The notes beneath the pieces are model-generated. The model saw nothing but the letters and a program-made list of their open reading frames with translations. It was not told where the DNA came from and did not search any database. This document shows, piece by piece, positions 6,928 through 13,844 of a stretch of 15,095 bases of DNA (positions within the stretch are counted from its first letter, which is position 1; each line of letters starts with the position of its first letter). A program made the position numbers and the translations under genes. The DNA lies in assembly GCA_015231715.1 (NCBI GenBank), contig JADGBB010000023.1:8004-23098 (forward strand). Direction: 5' to 3'. The stretch is from Candidatus Omnitrophota bacterium (GTDB lineage Bacteria; Omnitrophota; Koll11; Tantalellales; Tantalellaceae).

Positions 6928-6977
6928 TCAATAGATTGTCTTAATGTCAAAAAGCTTTAATTTTTCAAGGAGAAAAA

Positions 6978-7394
6978 ATGAAATCATATAAAGAAGAACT
7001 TTGGTTTAACTCGCCTCATAGGGTTGATTTTATAAACATAACATCAAAAGTATCGAATGCCCTGCAAAAAAGCGGCATTAAAGAAGGTTTAGTTCTGGTT
7101 AACGCAATGCATATAACAGCCAGTGTTTTTATCAATGATGCAGAGCCGGGACTATTACAGGATTTTGAAGATTGGCTGGAAGAATTAGCGCCGTTTGATC
7201 CTGCCGACCAATATAGGCATAATGTCGGTGAAGATAACGGAGATGCCCACCTTAAGCGTCAAATAATGGGCCGTGAAGTAGTAGTAGCCGTTACCGATGG
7301 CAAATTGGATTTTGGTCCATGGGAGCAGATATATTACGGCGAATTCGACGGACGCCGCCGCAAAAGAGTTCTTATTAAAATCATAGGCGAATAA
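6978..7394 (+). CDS. yjbQ: YjbQ/UPF0047 family protein
   Basis: The 138-residue product has the length and signatures of the YjbQ family: [13 protein letters not shown] (H45), [19 protein letters not shown] (H91), and [20 protein letters not shown] near the C-terminus. The three conserved His positions cluster at a metal-binding site in known structures. E. coli YjbQ has a weak thiamine-phosphate synthase activity in vitro, so annotation pipelines call it a secondary thiamine-phosphate synthase; its main role is unsettled. No other thiamine gene is nearby. AAGGAG lies 5 nt before the ATG. The 50-nt gap upstream holds no convincing terminator, so it could be read from the upstream operon. Confidence 0.9.
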   Translation: MKSYKEELWFNSPHRVDFINITSKVSNALQKSGIKEGLVLVNAMHITASVFINDAEPGLLQDFEDWLEELAPFDPADQYRHNVGEDNGDAHLKRQIMGREVVVAVTDGKLDFGPWEQIYYGEFDGRRRKRVLIKIIGE

Positions 7395-7428
7395 TTTTCC
7401 TTCATTAATTAGACTTTCAATTATCTTG

Positions 7429-7437
7429 TGGTATACT
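7429..7437 (+). promoter_or_regulatory. Extended -10 promoter for the BON-domain gene
   Basis: TGGTATACT is a near-perfect extended -10. The -35 region (TTAGAC at 7409-7414, 17 bp spacing) is partial. Predicted start is near 7444, just ahead of the GAGGTG ribosome site at 7445-7450 and the ATG at 7458. Confidence 0.5.
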
Positions 7438-7457
7438 TTGTTTTGAGGTGTATTTAA

Positions 7458-7832
7458 ATGGATATAGAAGGTTTAACAAATAAAGAAATCAGAGCATGTA
7501 TAATTACAGCTTTAGAAGAAAAAAGCATTCCACATGAAATGATATCAATTAGTGTCGTAAAAGGTCCTAAAGTTATGCTTTCAGGTGAAGTATACACTGA
7601 AGAACATAGAAGCGATATAGTTGATGCGGTCATAGATACTACAGGTCTTACGAAGATAATAAACAGTATCGAGATTATCAAACAAGATTCGGCTCTTGAC
7701 GATGAAATTGGGTCTGATGTTTTTGATGATGATAATGACTGCATGGGAACTGAAGATGTATCAAGAGCAGTTGAAGATGGATTACCTTACATACCACCAG
7801 ATGACGGCTGGTCATTCGACGACGAAAAATAG
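7458..7832 (+). CDS. Small BON-domain protein with acidic tail
   Basis: The 124-residue protein has a BON-type alpha-beta domain at about residues 7-74: a helix (NKEIRACIITALEEK), a strand pair around ISVVKGPKVMLSGEVYTEE, a helix (HRSDIVDAVIDT) and a closing strand IINSIEI. The glycine in MLSGEV is the hallmark of BON domains, which bind membranes or ligands in proteins such as OsmY. There is no signal peptide or membrane segment, so it is predicted cytosolic. The tail (about 77-124) is very acidic, with DDEIGSDVFDDDND and a conserved-looking VSRAVEDGLPYIPP segment that may be a short interaction motif. It has its own predicted promoter and GAGGTG site. Molecular function unknown. Confidence 0.75.
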   Translation: MDIEGLTNKEIRACIITALEEKSIPHEMISISVVKGPKVMLSGEVYTEEHRSDIVDAVIDTTGLTKIINSIEIIKQDSALDDEIGSDVFDDDNDCMGTEDVSRAVEDGLPYIPPDDGWSFDDEK

Positions 7833-8051
7833 ACTCCAAATCTATAAACTTTCTTTTTATTCAAATAGTTAAACTTCTTTACCTCTATATACAACAATTT
7901 ATTATGCTGTTAATCAGTATATTCCAATGCAAGAGATTTTAATTTAGATTTACTATATCTTAGTTAGTCCTTTAAATAGTTGCATATTAAATAACTTTAT
8001 GGCACACTTTGACTAAATGTATAAAATATATCAAAACATATCAAAAAAAAC

Positions 8052-8061
8052 AAAGGAGAGG
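8052..8061 (+). promoter_or_regulatory. Strong Shine-Dalgarno deciding the rlpA-like start
   Basis: AAAGGAGAGG contains the AGGAG core at 8054-8058, six bases before the ATG at 8065. It selects that ATG over an in-frame ATG at 8017 whose 16 extra codons would be polar and would bury the export signal. A candidate -10 (TGTATAAAAT, 8018-8027) overlaps the 8017 codon, further arguing against it. Confidence 0.75.
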
Positions 8062-8064
8062 AAC

Positions 8065-8472
8065 ATGGAAAAAAATTTAAACACTTATTTAAAAACTTTA
8101 ATAAGTATTTTAATAATACTCGCTTTCATGATAAAGTCATCGCCTGTAAGCAGTGGTTTTCCTACGATGATAACAGGGGCTGCTTCTTGGTATGCTGAAT
8201 TTTCTCCGGGGATAAAACTTACAACAGCAAACATGGAAACATTTGATCATGACAAGCTGACTTGCGCAATATGGGATATGCCGTTTAACACAGTACTTTT
8301 AGTTACAAATAATGAAAATGGTAAAACTGTTAAAGTTAGAGTTAATGATAGGGGACCAGCTAAAAAGTTATGCAGAGAGGGCAGAGTTATTGATCTAACA
8401 AAAGGTGCGTTCGAAAAATTAGCAGATCTTGATAAGGGATTAATTGATGTTAAGGTAGAAGTTCTAAAATAA
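8065..8472 (+). CDS. Exported RlpA-like double-psi beta-barrel protein, catalytic His replaced
   Basis: The 135-residue protein has an N-terminal export signal (TLISILIILAFMI at 11-23) and then one RlpA-like double-psi beta-barrel domain (about 38-134). Recognisable signatures are GAASWYAEF, TTANMETFD, VRVNDRGPAK (93-100) and RVIDLTKGAFEKLA. RlpA proteins are lytic transglycosylases that cut denuded glycan strands at division sites. Two departures are visible. No lipobox Cys follows the signal, so it is not an RlpA lipoprotein, and the SPOR domain is absent. In the LTAAHxxLPFGT signature the His is replaced (LTCAIWDMPFNT, I69), so the usual glycosidase acid/base pair seems incomplete. The neighbouring amidase supports a cell-wall role. 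The 230-nt gap before it is AT-rich and otherwise empty. Confidence 0.82.
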   Translation: MEKNLNTYLKTLISILIILAFMIKSSPVSSGFPTMITGAASWYAEFSPGIKLTTANMETFDHDKLTCAIWDMPFNTVLLVTNNENGKTVKVRVNDRGPAKKLCREGRVIDLTKGAFEKLADLDKGLIDVKVEVLK

Positions 8473-8503
8473 AAATTATTTGTATCTATCTTTTTATGAT
8501 TCC

Positions 8504-8531
8504 TTGCCATTTTAAATTTCATCATTATAAT
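8504..8531 (+). promoter_or_regulatory. Sigma70-type promoter of the LysM-amidase gene
   Basis: TTGCCA (8504-8509) and TATAAT (8526-8531) are separated by 16 bp, a good consensus match. Transcription should start at about 8537-8539, only 3-5 nt before the TTG at 8542, leaving no room for a Shine-Dalgarno site. Confidence 0.6.
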
Positions 8532-8541
8532 TAATTGTACT

Positions 8542-9381
8542 TTGAATAAAATTACAAAACTATCTACGATTTTTACTGCATATAAAAATATTTTACTATG
8601 TATTTTTTTATTGGTTTTTCTTTCGTCTTGCGCAACTCCTTCAAGAGTGCCGCGCAAGGCAAAACAATCTGGTTATGCACCAGGTGTTAGTCTTTATCAA
8701 AATGTCTTGCCTACTCAACCAGGATATATTCAAAAAGATTTGCCAATTAAACCGTCTCAACGATATGATATTTTACATACAGTAGCTCCCGGTGAAACAA
8801 TTTGGCGTATTAGTAAAATGTACGATGTAAGCATTGATGAACTTGTCAGGATCAATAAAATTAAAGATGTTACAGATGTAGATATTGGTACAAAATTAAA
8901 AGTTCCATCGGCCGTAAAACGAAAAGATGTAATAACTTTATACCCAAGCAATAAATGGAAATATATTATCATTCATCATAGCGCTACTGACCTGGGCAGC
9001 TCAGAAATGTTTAACGTAGGCCATTTAAAAAAAGGATGGGAAGGCGTAGGATACCATTTTGTTATCGACAACGGCACCTGCGGGAAAGAATGCGGCCAAA
9101 TAGAAACAACTCCAAGATGGTTGGAACAGCGTAACGGAGCTCATTGCAAGGCGGACAATATGAATGAGAGAGGTATAGGAATCTGTTTGGTTGGTAATTA
9201 TTCTGAAGATGCTGTTCCTGAAAAACAGCTGCAGTCTCTGGCTTATCTTGTTAACCAGTTAAAAAAGTACTACAAAATTCCTAATTCCAACATTTTAGGA
9301 CACGGCCAGGTAAAAGATGCTCAAACAGAATGTCCGGGCACTAAGTTTCCATGGAGAAACCTGAAAACTAAAATAAATTAA
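8542..9381 (+). CDS. LysM + N-acetylmuramoyl-L-alanine amidase (Amidase_2/PGRP) lipoprotein
   Basis: The 279-residue product is a predicted lipoprotein: a hydrophobic segment ending in the lipobox LSSC with C30 as the lipidated residue. A linker (31-75) leads to one LysM domain (about 79-122, HTVAPGETIWRISKMYDV), which binds GlcNAc-containing glycan. The C-terminal part (139-279) is a T7-lysozyme/PGRP-type zinc amidase that cleaves the MurNAc to L-Ala bond. Zinc ligands are the IIIHH pair (H145 or H146), H254 in LGHGQV and C264 in TECPG; Y171 in GYHF fits the catalytic Tyr. All catalytic positions look intact. The only standard start that keeps the lipobox is TTG at 8542; a stop at 8497-8499 limits extension. 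It lies 69 nt after the rlpA-like gene with its own promoter. Confidence 0.88.
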   Translation: MNKITKLSTIFTAYKNILLCIFLLVFLSSCATPSRVPRKAKQSGYAPGVSLYQNVLPTQPGYIQKDLPIKPSQRYDILHTVAPGETIWRISKMYDVSIDELVRINKIKDVTDVDIGTKLKVPSAVKRKDVITLYPSNKWKYIIIHHSATDLGSSEMFNVGHLKKGWEGVGYHFVIDNGTCGKECGQIETTPRWLEQRNGAHCKADNMNERGIGICLVGNYSEDAVPEKQLQSLAYLVNQLKKYYKIPNSNILGHGQVKDAQTECPGTKFPWRNLKTKIN

Positions 9382-9408
9382 TTTTTATTCAAGCATATTA
9401 CTTTATCC

Positions 9409-9437
9409 TTGCTTAACACACTCAACTCAATTATAAT
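9409..9437 (+). promoter_or_regulatory. Sigma70-type promoter predicting a leaderless mRNA
   Basis: TTGCTT (9409-9414) and a perfect TATAAT (9432-9437) are separated by exactly 17 bp. The start site should fall at about 9444, which is the A of the UPF0251 ATG. No Shine-Dalgarno is present. Confidence 0.65.
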
Positions 9438-9443
9438 ATTAAT

Positions 9444-9782
9444 ATGAAAACTGGCCGACCCCGAAAGAAAAAAATTGTAAATGGACCGCCAAGGGCTGAT
9501 CTTTTTGTTCCCAATGGCAGGCCCGGAAAAATTGAAGAAGTTCTGCTTAATGTAGAAGAGTTCGAGTCCATAAGACTTGGTGATTTTTTGAATATGCCGC
9601 AAGGCGAAGCAGCAACGGGTATGAATATTTCACAGCAGTCTTTCAGCAGATTATTAAAAAGAGCTAGAAACAAAGTATCAGACGCTATTGTCAATGCTAA
9701 AACAATAAGAATAGAAGGCGGAGATTATTTAGATAAAAGATCTTTAGGTGTTCTGGCAAAACTTAAACGAAGAGATATATAG
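9444..9782 (+). CDS. UPF0251/DUF134 family HTH protein
   Basis: The 112-residue product fits the UPF0251 (DUF134) family in length and signatures: GRPRKKK at the N-terminus, a PNGRPGKIEEVLLNVEEFESIRLGD core, and a sigma-70-region-4-like helix-turn-helix at about 51-80 (QGEAATGMNISQQSFSRLLKRAR), followed by the closing IRIEGG. The family is presumed to bind DNA; its targets are unknown. Many relatives carry cysteines for a metal centre, but none is visible here. The gene has a strong promoter that abuts its start codon. The downstream exported protein uses a ribosome site overlapping this gene's stop, so the two form a unit and the product could regulate that gene or itself. Confidence 0.85.
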   Translation: MKTGRPRKKKIVNGPPRADLFVPNGRPGKIEEVLLNVEEFESIRLGDFLNMPQGEAATGMNISQQSFSRLLKRARNKVSDAIVNAKTIRIEGGDYLDKRSLGVLAKLKRRDI

Positions 9783-9790
9783 GAGTTATT

Positions 9791-10294
9791 ATGACAAAAA
9801 AATATTTAGTATTAGCGTTTGTATCTATTTTTTCTATACCCGTTGTATTAAACTGCTATTCTCAAAATAGTTCAGAGGAGGGTGACCCTGTTGTGAATAT
9901 TGTAAACTACGACGAAGGGAAAGAATTTAACAGAGAAGAAACATTGGAAAATATATATTATATTTTGGATGACGAGGACACCTGGGAAGCCTATGAATAT
10001 TTACTGGTAAAAAGAGATGAGGACGGAAAAATTAATGCATCTGTCAACGGTGAAGAATTAAGCAATTTAAGCGATGAGATCTTAACAGATATACTTTCAG
10101 CATTAAGACAAAAAGAAGCTATGATCAATTTAGAGAATATTCAAAGGATACAAGAACAACAGAGGCAAATACAACAAATCAACCAGATGCAACAAACTCA
10201 AAATATGATAAGGCAGAATGCCCAAATACAAGCACAGATCCGTCAGAATCAACCGCCTAAATTGCCGCCAAGGCCGCCTAGCAGGCAAAATTAA
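9791..10294 (+). CDS. Exported Q-rich coiled-coil protein of unknown function
   Basis: I do not recognise this 167-residue protein. It starts with a signal-like segment (YLVLAFVSIFSIPVVL, 5-20) followed by NCYSQ; C22 could be a lipobox Cys, but the Asn before it is unusual, so a normally cleaved signal is as likely. Residues 28-110 are acidic and helical in character, with repeated DEE/DED clusters. From about 110 to 150 the sequence is extremely rich in Gln with Ile, Met and Arg spaced like a coiled coil (IQRIQEQQRQIQQINQMQQ), and it ends in a proline-rich tail (PPKLPPRPPSRQN). It follows the UPF0251 gene with AGGAG at 9781-9785. Its stop overlaps the convergent stop of the TpsB-like gene in a shared TTAA. 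Confidence 0.75.
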   Translation: MTKKYLVLAFVSIFSIPVVLNCYSQNSSEEGDPVVNIVNYDEGKEFNREETLENIYYILDDEDTWEAYEYLLVKRDEDGKINASVNGEELSNLSDEILTDILSALRQKEAMINLENIQRIQEQQRQIQQINQMQQTQNMIRQNAQIQAQIRQNQPPKLPPRPPSRQN

Positions 10295-12441
10295 TTTTTC
10301 TTTTGAGAACCAGCGGTAACATTCTTTTTTGAAATTTCTTTGGTGGCTTGTTCAGATAAATTAATTATCTTTTTTAATGACAACTTTTTCTCAGGGATAG
10401 TAACATTCTTAATGTTTTCATCGAGATCCGATTCTTTGTGCGCGAAATCTATAAGCACAGATCTATCTTTAGGTAATTTTTCTTTGCCATTAATTATTTC
10501 AGCAACTTTAGACCGTGTTCCATCAAATAAAAATTTTGCGTCTTTTAGAATTCGAGAATAGCGGGCAAGAGCATCCTCGAATTGACCTTTTGATGAAAAT
10601 TCTTCAGCTAAATAATAATTGCCGTAAAAAAATGTGTGCATAACCGTAGTTTTATCCTGAACAGCATTGTTGAGTAGTTCCCAAGTGGTGTTAGTGATAT
10701 TTATCTTTGTAAGATCTTGATCGAATCTCTGGATCTCTTCAGACATGGAATCCATAAAATTAAAAGAAAAGTGAAATCTTGAATTAGAAGATTGACTGCT
10801 GGGCATATCAGCTAATCCTTTGAGAGGGAAGCCCCAAGCCAGTGTCAAAACAGCCTGATTAAATAACCGTATGTTTACGCCCAACCCGAGACTTGCCAGC
10901 CTCATTTGTTCTCTTTCAGACGAAAGTCGGCCTTTTTTCATGCCATAACCAAAATCAAAAAACAATATGCCGGTGATCTCATCTCTAATAGGATTTGCGG
11001 CACACGGAAATTTTAATTCTTTTGGGATAAAAAAAGCCGGGTATTGGATTTCGGATTGAGTATATAATCCAATATCAGCCAAATAATCGCCTTCCGGATA
11101 ACCCCGAACGGATTTAAGTCCGCCTATGTACAAGGCTTCTTGCGACATTAACCTTTCACCGGCAAGCATACCATTGAAATCTAAATTCAGCTTAACCCCG
11201 CTTTCAAAGGAATTCGAAAACGAAGAATCAATTTCGAGTTTTGTGAAAGTGTTGTTTGCTTCGCGGGACGAATATTCAGATTTTCTTTTTGCACCTAAAA
11301 TATTCAAACCTTGATATACGTCAGCATTAACTGATGTAGAAGTTCTTTTGAAGCGGTCAACAAGCTTAAGACCAACGTTTATGATCCTTAATCTATCATG
11401 ATTTATAGTTCCATTTCCCCATAGCACTTGTTTGTCTTTAGCACTGATGCCGAATTTCATTTCACCTTTATATTTCGCTTTTTCGTATAGATCCTGGGAG
11501 ATTGATAAACTGGTATTATCCGACCTTGAATTCATATTGTAGTCTGTATAATCTTTTTTCGGAAAAGCTCTGGTTTGAGAATATCCGTACATTATATTTG
11601 TTCCAAAAGGGGTGAACGGTATTTTATGAAAAAAATATCCGCCCCAAAAATCCTTGCCGCCTGTGTATCCACCGATAAAAGTATCATCCAAACCTAAAAA
11701 ATTATTATCAACGATACCAAGTCCTTTTCTGTATTTCCCGGTTGTTGTAGAACCTCCGTTATCGAAAGATCCCATTAAGTGTATTGGGAACTTAGTAACC
11801 GGAGTAAGCAGAACATCCGTGGTTCCCGGTTTTGTTCCGGCATGTAGGGCAGCTTTAATGTATCTGTCAGGATTTTTGTTAGCTATCTGTAACGTTCTTG
11901 ATAAAGTGTCGTATCTAAGTGTTTGCCCGGATTTCATAGTCCAGTAGAAAGGGACGCGTGATTCGAAAAAATATTTCATTTTTTCGACTTTCAAATTACC
12001 CATATGTGATTCAATGATTTGAAGTTTAACCGTGTTCCCGGTAAGATCCTGAAGAGGGATAATACACGCAGCTATAACGCCTTTTTGTAGATACTCTCTT
12101 TCTATGCGCTTTGACAACATCTCCAATTTAGAAATGGAAAGTTCCTGGTCTTCAAATTTAGAAATAATTTCATCAAAATCGGAAGAAGGGAAAGAATCAT
12201 TCCCGGAAATCATTATTTTTTTTACATAAAAAATCGGTCCATTAGAATTAGCAACATCTTCCGATTCTTTTGATTCATCGACTTCAGGCAAATTTCCGGC
12301 AAGTTTATTCTGGATAGCTCTTTCATTAATGGCCAGATCAACTTCTTTATTTGCTTCATCTACATTTATAGAATGTGAGCTAAACGGAAAGAAAATAAAT
12401 AAGCACGCGAAAATTAATAATAATATTAAAAAAGATTTCAT
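10291..12441 (-). CDS. TpsB/ShlB/FhaC-family outer-membrane transporter with C-terminal extension
   Basis: The 716-residue protein is an Omp85-superfamily two-partner-secretion transporter. A signal peptide (1-24) is followed by a charged linker and a POTRA domain (about 68-150, FYVKKIMISGNDSFPSSDF); a second, less clear POTRA spans about 150-215. The barrel region follows, with the conserved VRGY at 445-448 in GGLKSVRGYPEGDY, placed in the pore by loop L6. The barrel appears to end with a Phe-terminated strand, RFHFSFNF (555-562). FhaC-type proteins usually stop there at about 550-580 residues, but this one continues another 154 residues with helical, TPR-like sequence (YYLAEEFSSKGQFEDALARYSRILKD) and a basic tail. 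No TpsA-type secreted partner (haemagglutination-activity N-domain) is visible nearby. Substrate unknown. Confidence 0.85.
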   Translation of the reverse strand: MKSFLILLLIFACLFIFFPFSSHSINVDEANKEVDLAINERAIQNKLAGNLPEVDESKESEDVANSNGPIFYVKKIMISGNDSFPSSDFDEIISKFEDQELSISKLEMLSKRIEREYLQKGVIAACIIPLQDLTGNTVKLQIIESHMGNLKVEKMKYFFESRVPFYWTMKSGQTLRYDTLSRTLQIANKNPDRYIKAALHAGTKPGTTDVLLTPVTKFPIHLMGSFDNGGSTTTGKYRKGLGIVDNNFLGLDDTFIGGYTGGKDFWGGYFFHKIPFTPFGTNIMYGYSQTRAFPKKDYTDYNMNSRSDNTSLSISQDLYEKAKYKGEMKFGISAKDKQVLWGNGTINHDRLRIINVGLKLVDRFKRTSTSVNADVYQGLNILGAKRKSEYSSREANNTFTKLEIDSSFSNSFESGVKLNLDFNGMLAGERLMSQEALYIGGLKSVRGYPEGDYLADIGLYTQSEIQYPAFFIPKELKFPCAANPIRDEITGILFFDFGYGMKKGRLSSEREQMRLASLGLGVNIRLFNQAVLTLAWGFPLKGLADMPSSQSSNSRFHFSFNFMDSMSEEIQRFDQDLTKINITNTTWELLNNAVQDKTTVMHTFFYGNYYLAEEFSSKGQFEDALARYSRILKDAKFLFDGTRSKVAEIINGKEKLPKDRSVLIDFAHKESDLDENIKNVTIPEKKLSLKKIINLSEQATKEISKKNVTAGSQKKN

Positions 12442-12452
12442 AAATTTTTAAT

Positions 12453-12481
12453 AATATACATTCTTTACAGCTAAAATGCAA
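12453..12481 (-). promoter_or_regulatory. Sigma70-type promoter of the TpsB-like gene
   Basis: Read on the minus strand, TTGCAT (12481-12476) and TATATT (12458-12453) are separated by 17 bp. Eleven bases separate the -10 from the ATG at 12441, so the leader would be about 4-5 nt and there is no Shine-Dalgarno. It lies in the short gap after the GGDEF gene and gives the transporter independent expression. Confidence 0.6.
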
Positions 12482-12514
12482 ATAGTGTTTTAAAAAATAG
12501 AAACTTGAAGACAA

Positions 12515-13792
12515 TTATTGAATTTTTTTGTTTTTGTATAGGTCATCATCAGCCGTTTTAAGTAAAGTCATAATATCGCTATTATCAGAAGGGGTAAAAC
12601 AAATTGTTCCAACTGAGGCAGTAATTATGTACGGCAGGCCTTCATTAATGTTGATGATCTCTAATGAAGCCATAAAACGGGATACAATAACTTTAACATC
12701 TCGCTCGTCCTCAATAACTGCCAAAGCCGTAAATTCATCTCCGCCGATACGCGCAATAATATCTGATCCGCGAAAGGATTGTTTAAGAGAACGGGAGACT
12801 TCAGAGATAGCTCTATCGCCGGCATTATGACCGAAAGTATCGTTTAAAACCTTTAATTTGTTTACGTCAAAAAGGAACAAAGCACATTTTTCTTTTTTTC
12901 TTGAAGAAACCTTAAGAAAATGCCCGGTAAGAGTTAAAAAACCTCTGCGGTTGTATAGACCGGTTAGTTCATCAGTAAGAGCATATTCCTCAAGCTTTTC
13001 TGATATATTGATCCTTGAAGTTTGATCCCGAAGAGAGACAATATAAGCATCTCTATTCTCCCATACTATAGGCATAACAAGCATTTCAGCTATTATGATT
13101 TTATCATCGGCAAGAACTATTTCGATTTCAGCAGGGATCTTAGCATCTATTGGAATATCGAATGTAACACCTATAAAGTCAGCCGAAGAAATCCCTAATA
13201 ATTTCTCAGCTGAAATATTTATCATTTTGACAATTCTTTGTTCGCTGAGAATTATTATAGCGTCAGGTGTATGCATTAGAACATCATTGATTTCGCTGCT
13301 GCTTGATTTCAATGAATTCTCAAGTTCTTTTCTTTGGGTGATATTTCTTAATATGCCGACAGGTCCTATGAAATTATTTTTATTCCAAATTCCGGCCGAG
13401 TGAACTTCTGCGTAAAAGCTGTCTCTGATAGCACTTTCAGAATCAGGAGAGAAAAGAAGGTTATATTGCTCTGATAAAATACGAAGTTCAAGATGTTTGG
13501 TTATTCTATCACCGGTTCGACGTTCATTAAAGACCTTGGGCTGTTCGTTGGATTTGGCTGTTTTTTCATTTTTGTTATTTAGCAAAAAATTGAGGTCTAC
13601 TTTTTCCGCATCGTCCGGATGGAGAATTATGCTAAAATGTTTACCGATTAGTCTTTCCGGTTCATAACCGAATATTTTTATGCCGTCAGAAATAAAAATA
13701 AAATTACCTTTTTGGTCTAGCTCATAAAGAACATCGGGTAAGGCATGTATTGAAGGTCTATATTTGCTTGCGTATTCTGCATTGTTATTCAT
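12515..13792 (-). CDS. Soluble PAS-PAS-GGDEF diguanylate cyclase
   Basis: The 425-residue protein makes cyclic di-GMP from two GTP. It has no membrane segment, so it should sense a cytosolic signal. A PAS domain (about 14-152) contains PDVLYELDQKGNFIFISDG and the long ERRTGDRITKHLELRI insertion seen in many bacterial PAS proteins, ending GPVGILRNITQRKELE. A second PAS (about 170-258) starts MHTPDAIIIL. The catalytic domain (268-425) begins ALTDELTGLYNRRGF and carries the intact GGDEF at 350-354, a Mg-binding D309 (FDVNKLKVLND), and an RGSD inhibitory I-site exactly five residues before GGDEF. It therefore looks active and product-inhibited. The ATG at 13792 is chosen because TCCTT (13800-13804, AAGGA on this strand) lies 7 nt away and because an upstream in-frame GTG at 13825 falls in the promoter. 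Confidence 0.93.
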   Translation of the reverse strand: MNNNAEYASKYRPSIHALPDVLYELDQKGNFIFISDGIKIFGYEPERLIGKHFSIILHPDDAEKVDLNFLLNNKNEKTAKSNEQPKVFNERRTGDRITKHLELRILSEQYNLLFSPDSESAIRDSFYAEVHSAGIWNKNNFIGPVGILRNITQRKELENSLKSSSSEINDVLMHTPDAIIILSEQRIVKMINISAEKLLGISSADFIGVTFDIPIDAKIPAEIEIVLADDKIIIAEMLVMPIVWENRDAYIVSLRDQTSRINISEKLEEYALTDELTGLYNRRGFLTLTGHFLKVSSRKKEKCALFLFDVNKLKVLNDTFGHNAGDRAISEVSRSLKQSFRGSDIIARIGGDEFTALAVIEDERDVKVIVSRFMASLEIININEGLPYIITASVGTICFTPSDNSDIMTLLKTADDDLYKNKKIQ

Positions 13793-13815
13793 AGGCTTTT
13801 CCTTTATTTCAATAA

Positions 13816-13844
13816 ATTCTAACACAAGAGGTATTTTTTATCAA
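13816..13844 (-). promoter_or_regulatory. Sigma70-type promoter of the diguanylate cyclase gene
   Basis: On the minus strand, TTGATA (13844-13839) and TAGAAT (13821-13816) are 17 bp apart, and TG precedes the -10 with one base between. Start is expected near 13809, giving a leader of about 17 nt that contains the AAGGA ribosome site. Confidence 0.7.

Noticed and set aside
6928..6977. Promoter for yjbQ (TTGTCT at 6936-6941)
   Set aside because: No acceptable -10 lies at 16-18 bp; only a T/A-rich stretch is present.
8017..8064. Earlier ATG for the RlpA-like protein
   Set aside because: It adds a polar stretch before the signal peptide, and the strong AAAGGAGAGG site clearly serves the ATG at 8065.
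7833..8064. RNA gene or riboswitch in the gap before the RlpA-like gene
   Set aside because: The sequence is AT-rich with no stable stem or recognisable conserved element; only a weak -10 and the ribosome site could be supported.
8247..8657. Minus-strand open frame across the RlpA-like/amidase junction
   Set aside because: It is antisense to the DPBB domain and to the amidase promoter and signal peptide, and its translation resembles no protein family.
9378..9694. Minus-strand open frames over the UPF0251 gene
   Set aside because: They are shadows of a well-supported family protein on the plus strand.
11654..11947. Plus-strand open frame inside the TpsB-like gene
   Set aside because: It is antisense to the start of the barrel region, with no initiation signals.
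13793..13825. GTG start adding 11 residues to the GGDEF protein
   Set aside because: The GTG overlaps the predicted -10 box (13816-13821), so it would not be transcribed; the ATG at 13792 has a good ribosome site.
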